Shown: positions 1 through 11,258, counted from the stretch's first letter. The stretch is DNA of 64,000 nt from Cladorhizidae sp. MBARI D1340-BT2 (GCA_028752905.1 JAQNBH010000004.1:2712610-2776609), one strand, 5' to 3'. The notes: generated from the sequence alone by a model not told the origin. Program-made: numbers and translations.

Positions 1-351
1 AGGTGGTCATATTTAGGACATGCAGGTGGATCATATTTAGGACAGGCAGGTGGATCATATTTAGGACATGCAGGTGGATCATATTTAGGACATGCAGGTG
101 GTCATATTTAGGACAGGCAGGTGGTCATATTTAGGACATGCAGGTGGATCATATTTAGGACATGCAGGTGGATCATATTTAGGACATGCAGGTGGATCAT
201 ATTTAGGACATGCAGGTGGATCATATTTAGGACAGACAGGTGGATCATATTTAGGACAGGCAGGTGGTCATATTTAGGACATGCAGGTGGATCATATTTA
301 GGACATGCAGGTGGATCATATTTAGGACATGCAGGTGGATCATATTTAGGA
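1..351. repeat. 22-24 bp minisatellite, left end outside window
   Basis: About 15 head-to-tail units with the core ATCATATTTAGGACATGCAG. Some units lack a GA pair (22 bp instead of 24), and CATGCAGG alternates with CAGGCAGG. The array stops about 45 bp from the donor site of the acyltransferase exon on the minus strand, so it probably lies in the following intron of that gene. Short open frames in it are repeat artefacts. Confidence 0.97.
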
Positions 352-394
352 TGGGTCAGGTAACTTCAACTTAATTAAGCATGAGTAGCATTAC

Positions 395-536
395 CTTGTA
401 AAACTCTCTGTCTGCGAATCGGGTGAGCTCTGCGGTGAGGTTGAACCAGGCGTGCAGCACCAGTAGCGAGGCCATGCAGTTCATGAGAGGACCTGTCAAT
501 AACATGGTCACATACTTCTCCAACAGATCCTCAAGC
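395..536 (-). CDS. Exon of an MBOAT acyltransferase, SOAT/DGAT1-like
   Basis: This is one internal exon of a membrane-bound O-acyltransferase. Enzymes of this family esterify sterols or diacylglycerol with acyl-CoA in the ER membrane. The 47 whole codons include a hydrophobic stretch followed by HAWFNLTAELTRFADREFYK, which matches the family pattern (aromatic-L-N-x-x-A-E-x-x-R-F-x-D-R-x-F-Y). In the family a D-W-W-N motif follows and should start the next exon. Borders on the minus strand are TATACCTGCAG before the exon and AAG|GTAATG after it. The exon starts with the third base of a split codon and ends in phase 0. The sequence resembles sterol O-acyltransferases slightly more than DGAT1, but one exon cannot decide. 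Neighbouring exons were not found: the next should lie left of the window, and upstream ones may be beyond the 45-bp and 30-bp arrays. Confidence 0.75.
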
Positions 537-806
537 CTGCAGGTATAATACACACACCACACATGCAGGAGAGTGGGAGAGCATTCTCTGCACTGCTTAA
601 TCATGGCTAAATCTCACTTTGACAGTTGCTTAGAGCCTGTCCACACCTAAACTGATGTGCATTAATGTGTGTTGGGTCCAGGAAAAAACTATTCAAATCA
701 ATGCACATTCATTGCATCCACAACTAGCACCGAAATAAACCGTACAAAGCGAAAATAATCAGCCAACCAAGGTCAGTCAAAATCATAAACTGTAGCTGTA
801 GTTGAG

Positions 807-870
807 ATGGAGTTTGTTGTTGCTGATCAGCTCCTGCAGATGCGCAGGAAACATTTGCTGCAGAGAAGAG
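807..870 (+). CDS. Possible first coding exon, unknown protein
   Basis: An ATG in good context (GTTGAGATGG) opens 21 codons, MEFVVADQLLQMRRKHLLQR and one more Arg, then reaches a good donor, AGAAGAG|GTGAGA, in phase 1. The Arg/Lys-rich N-terminus and the flanking sequence near 633 (GAGCCTGTCCACACC), which resembles DNA-transposon ends, make a PIF/Harbinger-like remnant an alternative. The protein is not recognised, and no next exon could be assigned. Confidence 0.35.
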
Positions 871-952
871 GTGAGAGCTGAGGAGAAGGCAGAACCAACG
901 AACGCTGCAACTGCACCAACTTCAGAAGTGCAGATGCAGGAGGTATAACGCA

Positions 953-1015
953 CCTTCAGGCTGGAATTATTGGCCTTCAGGCTGGAATTATTGGCCTTCA
1001 GGCTGGAATTATTGG
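953..1015. repeat. 21-bp repeat, three copies
   Basis: Three identical copies of a unit beginning CCTTCAGGCTGGAATTATTG, directly after unique sequence. It may be a very young or newly seeded minisatellite, since the copies show no divergence. Confidence 0.95.
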
Positions 1016-1221
1016 CCGGTCGACATCATTGGATTTGGCAAGTACTAAATTTAGGAAGACGACATAATTATTTAAAGACATTTCATGAGCACCCACTTCT
1101 ACAGCACATGCGAAGGAAGGAGGGGCTATAGACTTTTGTTTTTTAGACCCCCAGACATGGAAACTCCAAAAAAGGAAGGGCCCACCAAGTAGAGAAATAG
1201 TTGGGAGTCATTGCATTTATC

Positions 1222-1306
1222 AGAAGAACATTCACGCATGCGTCCAAGGAGGAACATTCATGCACGTGCCCAGGGAGGAACATTCGCGCATGTGTCCAGG
1301 AGGAAC
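1222..1306. repeat. 26-bp degenerate repeat, about three copies
   Basis: GAACATTC recurs at spacings of 26, 26 and 25 bp with a variable CGCATGCGTCC-like middle. It lies directly left of the 45-bp array, so two unrelated minisatellites abut here. Confidence 0.85.
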
Positions 1307-1309
1307 ATT

Positions 1310-4300
1310 GTATAAGCAGTGGGTGCATGTGGTAGAACTACTGACTCTATCAGTGTATAAGCAGTGGGTGCATGTGGTAGAACTACTGACTCTATCAGTG
1401 TATAAGCAGTGGGTGCATGTGGTAGAACTACTGACTCTATCAGTGTATAAGCAGTGGGTGCATGTGGTAGAACTACTGACTCTATCAGTGTATAAGCAGT
1501 GGGTGCATGTGGTAGAACTACTGACTCTATCAGTGTATAAGCAGTGGGTGCATGTGGTAGAACTACTGACTCTATCAGTGTATAAGCAGTGGGTGCATGT
1601 GGTAGAACTACTGACTCTATCAGTGTATAAGCAGTGGGTGCATGTGGTAGAACTACTGACTCTATCAGTGTATAAGCAGTGGGTGCATGTGGTAGAACTA
1701 CTGACTCTATCAGTGTATAAGCAGTGGGTGCATGCTGGTAGAACTACTGACTCTATCAGTGTATAAGCAGTGGGTGCATGTGGTAGAACTACTGACTCTA
1801 TCAGTGTATAAGTAGTGGGTGCATGTGGTAGAACTACTGACTCTATCAGTGTATAAGTAGTGGGTGCATGTGGTAGAACTACTGACTCTATCAGTGTATA
1901 AGCAGTGGGTGCATGTGGTAGAACTACTGACTCTATCAGTGTATAAGCAGTGGATGCATGTGGTAGAACTACTGACTCTATCAGTGTATAAGCAGTGGGT
2001 GCATGTGGTAGAACTACTGACTCTATCAGTGTATAAGCAGTGGGTGCATGTGGTAGAACTACTGACTCTATCAGTGTATAAGCAGTGGGTGCATGTGGTA
2101 GAACTACTGACTCTATCAGTGTATAAGCAGTGGGTGCATGCTGGTAGAACTACTGACTCTATCAGTGTATAAGCAGTGGGTGCATGTGGTAGAACTACTG
2201 ACTCTATCAGTGTATAAGCAGTGGATGCATGTGGTAGAACTACTGACTCTATCAGTGTATAAGTAGTGGGTGCATGTGGTAGAACTACTGACTCTATCAG
2301 TGTATAAGTAGTGGGTGCATGTGGTAGAACTACTGACTCTATCAGTGTATAAGCAGTGGGTGCATGTGGTAGAACTACTGACTCTATCAGTGTATAAGCA
2401 GTGGATGCATGTGGTAGAACTACTGACTCTATCAGTGTATAAGCAGTGGGTGCATGTGGTAGAACTACTGACTCTATCAGTGTATAAGCAGTGGGTGCAT
2501 GTGGTAGAACTACTGACTCTATCAGTGTATAAGCAGTGGATGCATGTGGTAGAACTACTGACTCTATCAGTGTATAAGCAGTGGGTGCATGTGGTAGAAC
2601 TACTGACTCTATCAGTGTATAAGCAGTGGATGCATGTGGTAGAACTACTGACTCTATCAGTGTATAAGCAGTGGGTGCATGTGGTAGAACTACTGACTCT
2701 ATCAGTGTATAAGCAGTGGATGCATGTGGTAGAACTACTGACTCTATCAGTGTATAAGCAGTGGGTGCATGTGGTAGAACTACTGACTCTATCAGTGTAT
2801 AAGCAGTGGGTGCATGTGGTAGAACTACTGACTCTATCAGTGTATAAGCAGTGGGTGCATGTGGTAGAACTACTGACTCTATCAGTGTATAAGCAGTGGG
2901 TGCATGTGGTAGAACTACTGACTCTATCAGTGTATAAGCAGTGGGATGCATGTGGTAGAACTACTGACTCTATCAGTGTATAAGTAGTGGGTTGCATGTG
3001 GTAGAACTACTGACTCTATCAGTGTATAAGCAGTGGGTGCATGTGGTAGAACTACTGACTCTATCAGTGTATAAGCAGTGGGTGCATGTGGTAGAACTAC
3101 TGACTCTATCAGTGTATAAGCAGTGGGTGCATGTGGTAGAACTACTGACTCTATCAGTGTATAAGCAGTGGGTGCATGTGGTAGAACTACTGACTCTATC
3201 AGTGTATAAGCAGTGGGTGCATGTGGTAGAACTACTGACTCTATCAGTGTATAAGCAGTGGGTGCATGTGGTAGAACTACTGACTCTATCAGTGTATAAG
3301 CAGTGGGTGCATGTGGTAGAACTACTGACTCTATCAGTGTATAAGCAGTGGGTGCATGTGGTAGAACTACTGACTCTATCAGTGTATAAGCAGTGGTGCA
3401 TGTGGTAGAACTACTGACTCTATCAGTGTATAAGCAGTGGGTGCATGTGGTAGAACTACTGACTCTATCAGTGTATAAGCAGTGGGTGCATGTGGTAGAA
3501 CTACTGACTCTATCAGTGTATAAGCAGTGGGTGCATGTGGTAGAACTACTGACTCTATCAGTGTATAAGCAGTGGGTGCATGTGGTAGAACTACTGACTC
3601 TATCAGTGTATAAGCAGTGGGTGCATGTGGTAGAACTACTGACTCTATCAGTGTATAAGCAGTGGGTGCATGTGGTAGAACTACTGACTCTATCAGTGTA
3701 TAAGCAGTGGGTGCATGTGGTAGAACTACTGACTCTATCAGTGTATAAGCAGTGGGTGCATGTGGTAGAACTACTGACTCTATCAGTGTATAAGCAGTGG
3801 GTGCATGTGGTAGAACTACTGACTCTATCAGTGTATAAGCAGTGGGTGCATGTGGTAGAACTACTGACTCTATCAGTGTATAAGCAGTGGGTGCATGTGG
3901 TAGAACTACTGACTCTATCAGTGTATAAGCAGTGGGTGCATGTGGTAGAACTACTGACTCTATCAGTGTATAAGCAGTGGGTGCATGTGGTAGAACTACT
4001 GACTCTATCAGTGTATAAGCAGTGGGTGCATGTGGTAGAACTACTGACTCTATCAGTGTATAAGCAGTGGGTGCATGTGGTAGAACTACTGACTCTATCA
4101 GTGTATAAGTCAGTGGGTGCATGTGGTAGAACTACTGACTCTATCAGTGTATAAGCAGTGGGTGCATGTGGTAGAACTACTGACTCTATCAGTGTATAAG
4201 CAGTGGGTGCATGTGGTAGAACTACTGACTCTATCAGTGTATAAGCAGTGGGTGCATGTGGTAGAACTACTGACTCTATCAGTGTATAAGCAGTGGATGC

Positions 4301-4452
4301 ATGTGGTAGAACTACTGACTCTATCAGTGTATAAGCAGTGGGTGCATGTGGTAGAACTACTGACTCTATCAGTGTATAAGCAGTGGGTGCATGTGGTAGA
4401 ACTACTGACTCTATCAGTGTATAAGTCAGTGGGTGCATGTGGTAGAACTACT
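1310..4452. repeat. 45-bp minisatellite, about 70 copies, ends at gap
   Basis: The unit runs GTATAAGCAGTGGGTGCATG, then TGGTAGAACTACTGACTCTATCAGT in two pieces. Variants are few: GTGGGTG/GTGGATG, AAGCAG/AAGTAG, and single-base indels near 1733, 2140, 2945, 3394, 4109 and 4425 that shift frame. Because 45 is divisible by three, both strands stay open for hundreds of codons. That is a length artefact, as frames on opposite strands are equally open. The right end is the assembly gap, so the true length is unknown. Confidence 0.98.
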
Positions 4453-4552
4453 NNNNNNNNNNNNNNNNNNNNNNNNNNNNNNNNNNNNNNNNNNNNNNNN
4501 NNNNNNNNNNNNNNNNNNNNNNNNNNNNNNNNNNNNNNNNNNNNNNNNNNNN
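4453..4552. other. Assembly gap of exactly 100 N
   Basis: A run of 100 N separates the 45-bp array from the unrelated 30-bp array. A round 100 usually marks a scaffold join of unknown size, so the order and distance of the two flanks are not established by this sequence. Confidence 0.99.
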
Positions 4553-6742
4553 CTCACATCTGAGGGAAGGCTTCTTCATGTGCTCACATCTGAGGGAAGA
4601 CTTCTTCATGTGCTCACATCTGAGGGAAGGCTTCTTCATGTGCTCACATCTGAGGGAAGGCTTCTTCATGTGCTCACATCTGAGGGAAGGCTTCTTCATG
4701 TGCTCACATCTGAGGGAAGGCTTCTTCATGTGCTCACATCTGAGGGAAGGCTTCTTCATGTGCTCACATCTGAGGGAAGGCTTCTTCATGTGCTCACATC
4801 TGAGGGAAGGCTTCTTCATGTGCTCACATCTGAGGGAAGGCTTCTTCATGTGCTCACATCTGAGGGGAAGGCTTCTTCATGTGCTCACATCTGAGGGAAG
4901 GCTTCTTCATGGTGCTCACATCTGAGGGAAGGCTTCTTCATGTGCTCACATCTGAGGGGAAGGCTTCTTCATGTGCTCACATCTGAGGGAAGGCTTCTTC
5001 ATGTGCTCACATCTGAGGGAAGGCTTCTTCATGTGCTCACATCTGAGGGAAGGCTTCTTCATGTGCTCACATCTGAGGGAAGGCTTCTTCATGTGCTCAC
5101 ATCTGAGGGAAGGCTTCTTCATGTGCTCACATCTGAGGGAAGGCTTCTTCATGTGCTCACATCTGAGGGAAGGCTTCTTCATGTGCTCACATCTGAGGGA
5201 AGGCTTCTTCATGTGCTCACATCTGAGGGAAGGCTTCTTCATGTGCTCACATCTGAGGGAAGGCTTCTTCATGTGCTCACATCTGAGGGAAGGCTTCTTC
5301 ATGTGCTCACATCTGAGGGAAGGCTTCTTCATGTGCTCACATCTGAGGGAAGGCTTCTTCATGTGCTCACATCTGAGGGAAGGCTTCTTCATGTGCTCAC
5401 ATCTGAGGGAAGGCTTCTTCATGTGCTCACATCTGAGGGAAGGCTTCTTCATGTGCTCACATCTGAGGGAAGGCTTCTTCATGTGCTCACATCTGAGGGA
5501 AGGCTTCTTCATGTGCTCACATCTGAGGAAAGGCTTCTTCATGTGCTCACATCTGAGGGAAGGCTTCTTCATGTGCTCACATCTGAGGGAAGGCTTCTTC
5601 ATGTGCTCACATCTGAGGGAAGGCTTCTTCATGTGCTCACATCTGAGGGAAGGCTTCTTCATGTGCTCACATCTGAGGGAAGGCTTCTTCATGTGCTCAC
5701 ATCTGAGGGAAGGCTTCTTCATGTGCTCACATCTGAGGGAAGGCTTCTTCATGTGCTCACATCTGAGGGAAGGCTTCTTCATGTGCTCACATCTGAGGGA
5801 AGGCTTCTTCATGTGCTCACATCTGAGGGAAGGCTTCTTCATGTGCTCACATCTGAGGGAAGGCTTCTTCATGTGCTCACATCTGAGGGAAGGCTTCTTC
5901 ATGTGCTCACATCTGAGGGAAGGCTTCTTCATGTGCTCACATCTGAGGGAAGGCTTCTTCATGTGCTCACATCTGAGGGAAGGCTTCTTCATGTGCTCAC
6001 ATCTGAGGGAAGGCTTCTTCATGTGCTCACATCTGAGGGAAGGCTTCTTCATGTGCTCACATCTGAGGGAAGGCTTCTTCATGTGCTCACATCTGAGGGA
6101 AGGCTTCTTCATGTGCTCACATCTGAGGGCAGGCTTCTTCATGTGCTCACATCTGAGGGCAGGCTTCTTCATGTGCTCACATCTGAGGGAAGGCTTCTTC
6201 ATGTGCTCACATCTGAGGGAAGGCTTCTTCATGTGCTCACATCTGAGGGAAGGCTTCTTCATGTGCTCACATCTGAGGGAAGGCTTCTTCATGTGCTCAC
6301 ATCTGAGGGAAGGCTTCTTCATGTGCTCACATCTGAGGGAAGGCTTCTTCATGTGCTCACATCTGAGGGCAGGCTTCTTCATGTGCTCACATCTGAGGGA
6401 AGGCTTCTTCATGTGCTCACATCTGAGGGAAGGCTTCTTCATGTGCTCACATCTGAGGGAAGGCTTCTTCATGTGCTCACATCTGAGGAAGGCTTCTTCA
6501 TGTGCTCACATCTGAGGGAAGGCTTCTTCATGTGCTCACATCTGAGGGAAGGCTTCTTCATGTGCTCACATCTGAGGGAAGGCTTCTTCATGTGCTCACA
6601 TCTGAGGGAAGGCTTCTTCAGTGCTCACATCTGAGGGGCTCTCATGTGCTCACATCTGAGGGGAGGCTTCTTCATGTGCTCACATCTGGGGGGAGGCTTC
6701 TTCATGTGCTCACATCTGGGGGGAGGCTTCTTCGTGTCCTCA
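4553..6742. repeat. 30-bp minisatellite, about 73 copies
   Basis: The unit is CTCACATCTGAGGGAAGGCT then TCTTCATGTG. It is very homogeneous from 4970 to 6480, with rare A/C and G/A changes, and decays over the last units (6620-6742), where AGGGA becomes GGGGG. The last unit ends CTTCTTCGTGTCCTCACAG, a good 3' splice site directly before a short open exon. This end-to-end decay is typical of arrays homogenised by unequal exchange. Confidence 0.98.
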
Positions 6743-6745
6743 CAG

Positions 6746-6799
6746 CTACATCACGGAGTTGTAGGGGAGGTTACCGTCATCAATAGCAAGAACTACTGA
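6746..6799 (+). CDS. Possible short exon at the edge of the 30-bp array
   Basis: Directly after the array's terminal CTTCGTGTCCTCACAG there is a phase-0 open stretch of 17 codons, LHHGVVGEVTVINSKNY, then a stop. The amino-acid mix looks protein-like and the acceptor has a good pyrimidine tract. It could be a terminal exon, or run to an earlier donor (GTT|GTAGGG). No homology is recognised. The main support is the match of array end and acceptor. Confidence 0.3.
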   Translation, partial: LHHGVVGEVTVINSKNY

Positions 6800-7037
6800 T
6801 AGGAAGGAAACCCTGCAAACCTCGGGGGCATTAGCAGGTTCCAACATGGCCACCGCTTGGAATGAAGTGGAATCACTAGTCATACTGACCCGGACCTTTT
6901 GCTATTTCTCTATCTAGCAGTAGCAAGCACTCGAGTTGAGAAGGTGTGGCTGAGTGAAGGCTTGGGGACAACATCGCACAGACCTTGTTCTCAGCGGAGA
7001 GAGGTTCTCGCAAGGGAGAGCTTGCAATCTCCCACAG

Positions 7038-7248
7038 GTATGCAGTTATGGACATTGTTCGAGATGTGTCTGATCACTCACTTACATGCTCACTTGAACT
7101 CACCTCCGCCATGGACACAGCACTCAATATTACATATCTGCTGCACAGACAGACAGGGCCGGGACATTTGGCAGACATTGATGTCCACATTCCTAACTCT
7201 GGGACAGTGCAGTGGTCAGGCACAGGGGCCTCCATTACTGCACTCTAA
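7038..7248 (+). CDS. Possible terminal exon, unknown protein
   Basis: After CTTGCAATCTCCCACAG, a 70-codon frame counting the stop (one leading base, so a phase-2 intron) runs to TAA at 7246. It starts YAVMDIVRDVSDHSLTCSLE and ends TVQWSGTGASITAL. Codon use is balanced and the region is not repetitive, unlike nearly all other long frames here. The frame stays open upstream to about 6970, so an earlier acceptor (TTGTTCTCAG) is possible. The domain is not recognised. It may belong with the possible exon at 6746, but their phases do not join directly. Confidence 0.4.
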
Positions 7249-7430
7249 ATTGCCATGTGTTGGAAAGTGCTCCTACATCATTAGCCACTCCCCCCTCAGT
7301 GGTAATATTCATATGCCAGCAAGAAGATCTGGTCCAGAAGAAGTCGGCAATTAATTTACTCAAGCAAATTGACATCCACTATTAAGCTCTTACTCAAGAG
7401 GGTGTGTGAACATACACTTCTGCAGCCACC

Positions 7431-7925
7431 AGTTCTGTGCTGGCTCCAGGTGGACTCCACACTGCCAGGCATGGACTTGAGTAGTTCTGTGCTGGCTCCA
7501 GGTGGACTCCACACACTGCCAGGCATGCACTTGAGTAGTTCTGTGCTGGCTCCAGGTGGACTCCACACACTGCCAGGCATGCACTTGAGTAGTTCTGTGC
7601 TGGCTCCAGGTGGACTCCACACACTGCCAGGCATGCACTTGAGTAGTTCTGTGCTGGCTCCAGGTGGACTCCACACACTGCCAGGCATGCACTTGAGTAG
7701 TTCTGTGCTGGCTCCAGGTGGACTCCACACACTGCCAGGCATGCACTTGAGTAGTTCTGTGCTGGCTCCAGGTGGACTCCACACACTGCCAGGCATGGAC
7801 TTGAGTAGTTCTGTGCTGGCTCCAGGTGGACTCCACACTGCCAGGCATGCACTTGAGTAGTTCTGTGCTGGCTCCAGGTGGACTCCACACTGCCAGGCAT
7901 GGACTTGAGTAGTTCTGTGCTGGCA
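7431..7925. repeat. 52-54 bp minisatellite, about 9 copies
   Basis: The unit starts AGTTCTGTGCTGGCTCCAGG and ends GGCATGCACTTGAGT. A CA dinucleotide indel (CACACACTG or CACACTG) gives 54- or 52-bp units. The flanks 7249-7430 and 7926-8167 hold no recognisable gene. The right flank contains a small direct duplication, GATGTCTTAGTAGCTGC, near 7995 and 8012. Confidence 0.97.
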
Positions 7926-8167
7926 GCTGGCACACACATGCTGTGCCAAGGCTCTGTACTGGCTGTTGGGTTCTGTCACGTGCACTGGAATGCCGATGTC
8001 TTAGTAGCTGCGATGTCTTAGTAGCTGCCTAACTTGCCAAATGAAGGCATATCTGGTGCAGTCCAGCATCACTGACTGTATGCATTTATATATGTGCAGC
8101 CCTGAGAAGTAGATGCAGTGGTTGGCCACTATCAGACTCCATTGAACTTGAAGTGTATTTACATCCA

Positions 8168-8858
8168 TCACTGACTCACATCCTTAACCTGTCCATCGCC
8201 TTACACTAACTCACTGACTCACATCCTTAACCTGTCCATCGCCTTACACTAACTCACTGACTCACATCCTTAACTGTCCATCGCCTTACACTAACTCACT
8301 GACTCACATCCTTAACCTGTCCATCGCCTTACACTAACTCACTGACTCACATCCTTAACATGTCCATCGCCTTACACTAACTCACTGACTCACATCCTTA
8401 ACCTGTCCATCGCCTTACACTAACTCACTGACTCACATCCTTAACCTGTCCATCGCCTTACACTAACTCACTGACTCACATCCTTAACCTGTCCATCGCC
8501 TTACACTAACTCACTGACTCACATCCTTAACCTGTCCATCGCCTTACACTAACTCACTGACTCACATCCTTAACCTGTCCATCGCCTTACACTAACTCAC
8601 TGACTCACATCCTTAACCTGTCCATCGCCTTACACTAACTCACTGACTCACATCCTTAACCTGTCCATCGCCTTACACTAACTCACTGACTCACATCCTT
8701 AACCTGTCCATCACCTTACACTAACTCACTGACTCACATCCTTAACCTGTCCATCACCTTACACTAACTCACTGACTCACATCCTTAACCTGTCCCATCA
8801 CCTTACACTAACTCACTGACTCACATCCTTAACCTGTCCATCGCCTTACACTAACTCC
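8168..8858. repeat. 43-bp minisatellite, about 16 copies
   Basis: The unit begins CTCACTGACTCACATCCTTA and continues ACCTGTCCATCGCCTTACACTAA in shorter pieces. Units near the right end share CATCACC instead of CATCGCC, which shows local spreading of a variant. One unit carries an extra C (TCCCATC). Confidence 0.97.
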
Positions 8859-8994
8859 AACATTGTTCACAGTAAAGGAATTATAAAAATTAAGCACGTG
8901 CTACATAAATACAAGATTTTTCCACCCGCACACGCCCAGTAGATGCCCAGTAGATTGCTCTATTGATATAGAAAGCCTTAACCTTGACTTAGGG

Positions 8995-9210
8995 CTCGAG
9001 GGGATGAGGACTCGAGGGGGCTAGGACTGAGGGGGCTAGGACTTGAGGGGGCTAGGACTCGAGGGGGCTAGGACTCGAGGGGGCGAGGACTCGAGGGGGC
9101 GAGGACTTGAGGGGGCTAGGACTCGAGGGGGCTAGGACTGAGGGGGCTAGGACTTGAGGGGGCTAGGACTCGAGGGGGCTAGGACTTGAGGGGGCTAGGA
9201 GACTGAGGGG
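8995..9210. repeat. 17-bp G-rich minisatellite, about 13 copies
   Basis: The unit is GGGGGCTAGGACTCGAG, with variants ACTTGAG, ACTGAG and GCGAGG. Runs of five G at a regular 17-bp spacing make the plus strand a possible quadruplex former. Confidence 0.95.
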
Positions 9211-9396
9211 GCAAGCAAGTAAAAGGAAAGAAATTTAAAGAATAGCTGATGATTGCAGACTTGTGAACAGTCTCTTCCCAGCCTCTATTGATGTTACTAG
9301 AAGCCCTTCATAGGAAGAAACAGGCACAGGAACCTACATGTACATACTGTATGTACGTATGCTTACTTGGAATCATTCTGAACCACCCCTCCCCCC

Positions 9397-9429
<33 letters not shown>

Positions 9430-9550
9430 ACTCTAAGTAAAGGATTTACTCAAAATGAGTTTATTTTATGTAACTTCTGTTGTAGACACAGAGCAGTGAA
9501 GTAAGTGACTTCTGTTGACTTATCCCAAAAGTAGCTTATCCTTAAAACAC
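9211..9550. other. Non-coding spacer with a 32-C run
   Basis: No gene is seen. An uninterrupted run of 32 C lies at 9398-9429. On the minus strand TCTGTGTCTACAACAG (near 9483-9498) looks like a 3' splice site, followed by a short frame KLHKINSF and stop that overlaps ATAAAATAAAC. This could be the tail of the minus-strand gene at 10272-14405, but it is weak. Confidence 0.5.
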
Positions 9551-10270
9551 AACACACACCCACCCACACACACACCCAGTGTGCTCCCTCCTCCCACCAC
9601 ACACCCAGTGTGCTCCCTCCACCCACCACACACACCCAGTGTGCTCCCTCCTCCCACCACACACCCAGTGTGCTCCCTCCACCCACACACACCCCCAGTG
9701 TGCTCCCTCCTCCCACCACACACACCCAGTGTGCTCCCTCCTCCCACCACACACACCCAGTGTTCTCCTCCACCCACACACACCCCCAGTGTGCTCCCTC
9801 CTCCCACCACACACACCCAGTGTGCTCCCTCCTCCCACCACACACACCCAGTGTGCTCCCTCCTCCCACCACACACACCCAGTGTGCTCCCTCCTCCCAC
9901 CACACACACCCAGTGTGCTCCCTCCTCCCACACACACACACCCAGTGTGCTCCCTCCTCCCACACACACACCCAGTGTGCTCCCTCCTCCCACCACACAC
10001 ACCCAGTGTTCTCCCTCCACCCACACACACCCCCAGTGTGCTCCCTCCTCCCACCACACACACCCAGTGTGCTCCCTCCTCCCACCACACACACCCAGTG
10101 TGCTCCCTCCTCCCACCACACACACCCAGTGTGCTCCCTCTTCCCACCACACACACCCAGTGTGCTCCCTCCTCCCACCACACACACCCAGTGTGCTCCC
10201 TCCTCCCACCACACACACCCAGTGTGCTCCCTCCTCCCACGATACACACCCAGTGTGCTCCCTCCTCCCA
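9551..10270. repeat. 31-bp minisatellite starting at a predicted donor
   Basis: On the plus strand the unit is CCCAGTGTGCTCCCTCCTCC then CACCACACACA, about 23 copies, with length changes in the CA tract. On the minus strand each unit begins GTGGGAGG, and the first begins exactly at the donor of the exon at 10272-10383. The array is therefore read as the start of the following intron. Long Cys/Trp- or Pro/His-rich frames here are repeat artefacts. Confidence 0.96.
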
Positions 10271-10271
10271 C

Positions 10272-10383
10272 GACAGAGAGACACTGGTGCAGTCCAGAGC
10301 CAAGCAGCTAGCTAGTGCACGCAGAGTCTCACTCTCATTTAATTGGTCATACATGTATATGACTTTAGGGCCTTGGGACCCAC
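10272..10383 (-). CDS. LD-motif gene, fourth visible exon
   Basis: The exon lies between TCAACCCAGGGTTTAG and CTGTC|GTGGGAGG on the minus strand. Two leading bases complete a codon begun by the exon at 11866-12262 (G+GT), so the phases join. The 36 full codons include GPKVIYMYDQLNESETLRAL and then ASCLALDCTSVSL. The alternating hydrophobic start and the SETL turn resemble the first strands of a Ras-association (ubiquitin-like) fold, but this is a weak visual impression. The exon ends in phase 2. Tandem arrays flank it on both sides, within 1 bp (donor side) and about 80 bp (acceptor side). Confidence 0.6.
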
Positions 10384-10462
10384 CTAAACCCTGGGTTGAT
10401 TTGATTTTTAAACGGCCAAACATGTCTAAGTTTGGCTTTTCTTCTGGTTGACAGTGAACCAA

Positions 10463-11258
10463 CACATGAGAGAGGGAAGCACACGCGAGGGAGGGAGGCA
10501 CACGCGAGGGAGGGAGGCACACGCGAGGGAGGGAAGCACACGCGAGGGAGGGAGGCACACGCGAGGGAGGGAGGCACACGCGAGGGAGGGAGGCACACGC
10601 GAGGGAGGGAGGCACACGCGAGGGAGGGAGGCACACGCGAGGGAGGGAGGCACACGCGAGGGAGGGAAGTACACGCGAGGGAGGGAGGCACACGCGAGGG
10701 AGGGAGGCACACGCGAGGGAGGGAGGCACACGCGAGGGAGGGAGGCACACGCGAGGGAGGGAGGCACACGCGAGGGAGGGAGGCACACGCGAGGGAGGCA
10801 CACGCGAGGGAGGGAAGCACACGCGAGGGAGGGAGGCACACGCGAGGGAGGGAGGCACACGCGAGGGAGGGAGGCACACACGAGAGGGAGGGAAGTACAC
10901 GCGAGGGAGGGAGGCACACGCGAGGGAGGGAGGCACACACGAGGGAGGGAGGCACACGCGAGGGAGGGAGGCACACGCGAGGGAGGGAGGCACACGCGAG
11001 GGAGGGAGGCACACGCGAGGGAGGGAGGCACACGCGAGGGAGGGAGGCACACACGAGAGGGAGGGAAGTACACGCGAGGGAGGGAGGCACACGCGAGGGA
11101 GGGAGGCACACACGAGGGAGGGAGGCACACGCGAGGGAGGGAGGCACACGCGAGGGAGGGAGGCACACGCGAGGGAGGGAGGCACACGCGAGGGAGGGAG
11201 GCACACGGGAGGGAGGGAGGCACACGCGAGGGAGGGAGGCACACGGGAGGGAGGGAAG
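10463..11258. repeat. 19-bp purine-rich minisatellite, about 42 copies
   Basis: The unit is GAGGGAGGGAGGCACACGC. Variants include CACACACGAGAGG, AAGTACACGC and a deleted 11-bp unit near 10795. A larger block from about 10875 to 11070, including the CACACGAGAGGGAGGGAAGT marker, recurs, so blocks were copied. It lies in the intron between the exons at 11866 and 10383. The gene's coding strand is pyrimidine-rich here. Confidence 0.97.

Noticed and set aside
1..351. Telomeric repeat (TTTAGGA resembles TTAGGG)
   Set aside because: The period is 22-24 bp and the sequence is not a simple telomere repeat; it is an ordinary minisatellite.
1710..4438. Repeat proteins of TAYTLIESVVLPHAP type in the 45-bp array
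   Set aside because: The same cause as in the other arrays, and frame changes at indels simply switch to another open frame of the same repeat.
1310..4452. CRISPR array
   Set aside because: Units are contiguous tandem repeats without unique spacers, in eukaryotic sequence without cas genes.
4940..6634. 564- and 508-codon frames of 10-residue repeats in the 30-bp array
   Set aside because: The period is divisible by three with no stops; three frames on two strands are open, there are no splice or start signals, and single-base indels shift frame freely.
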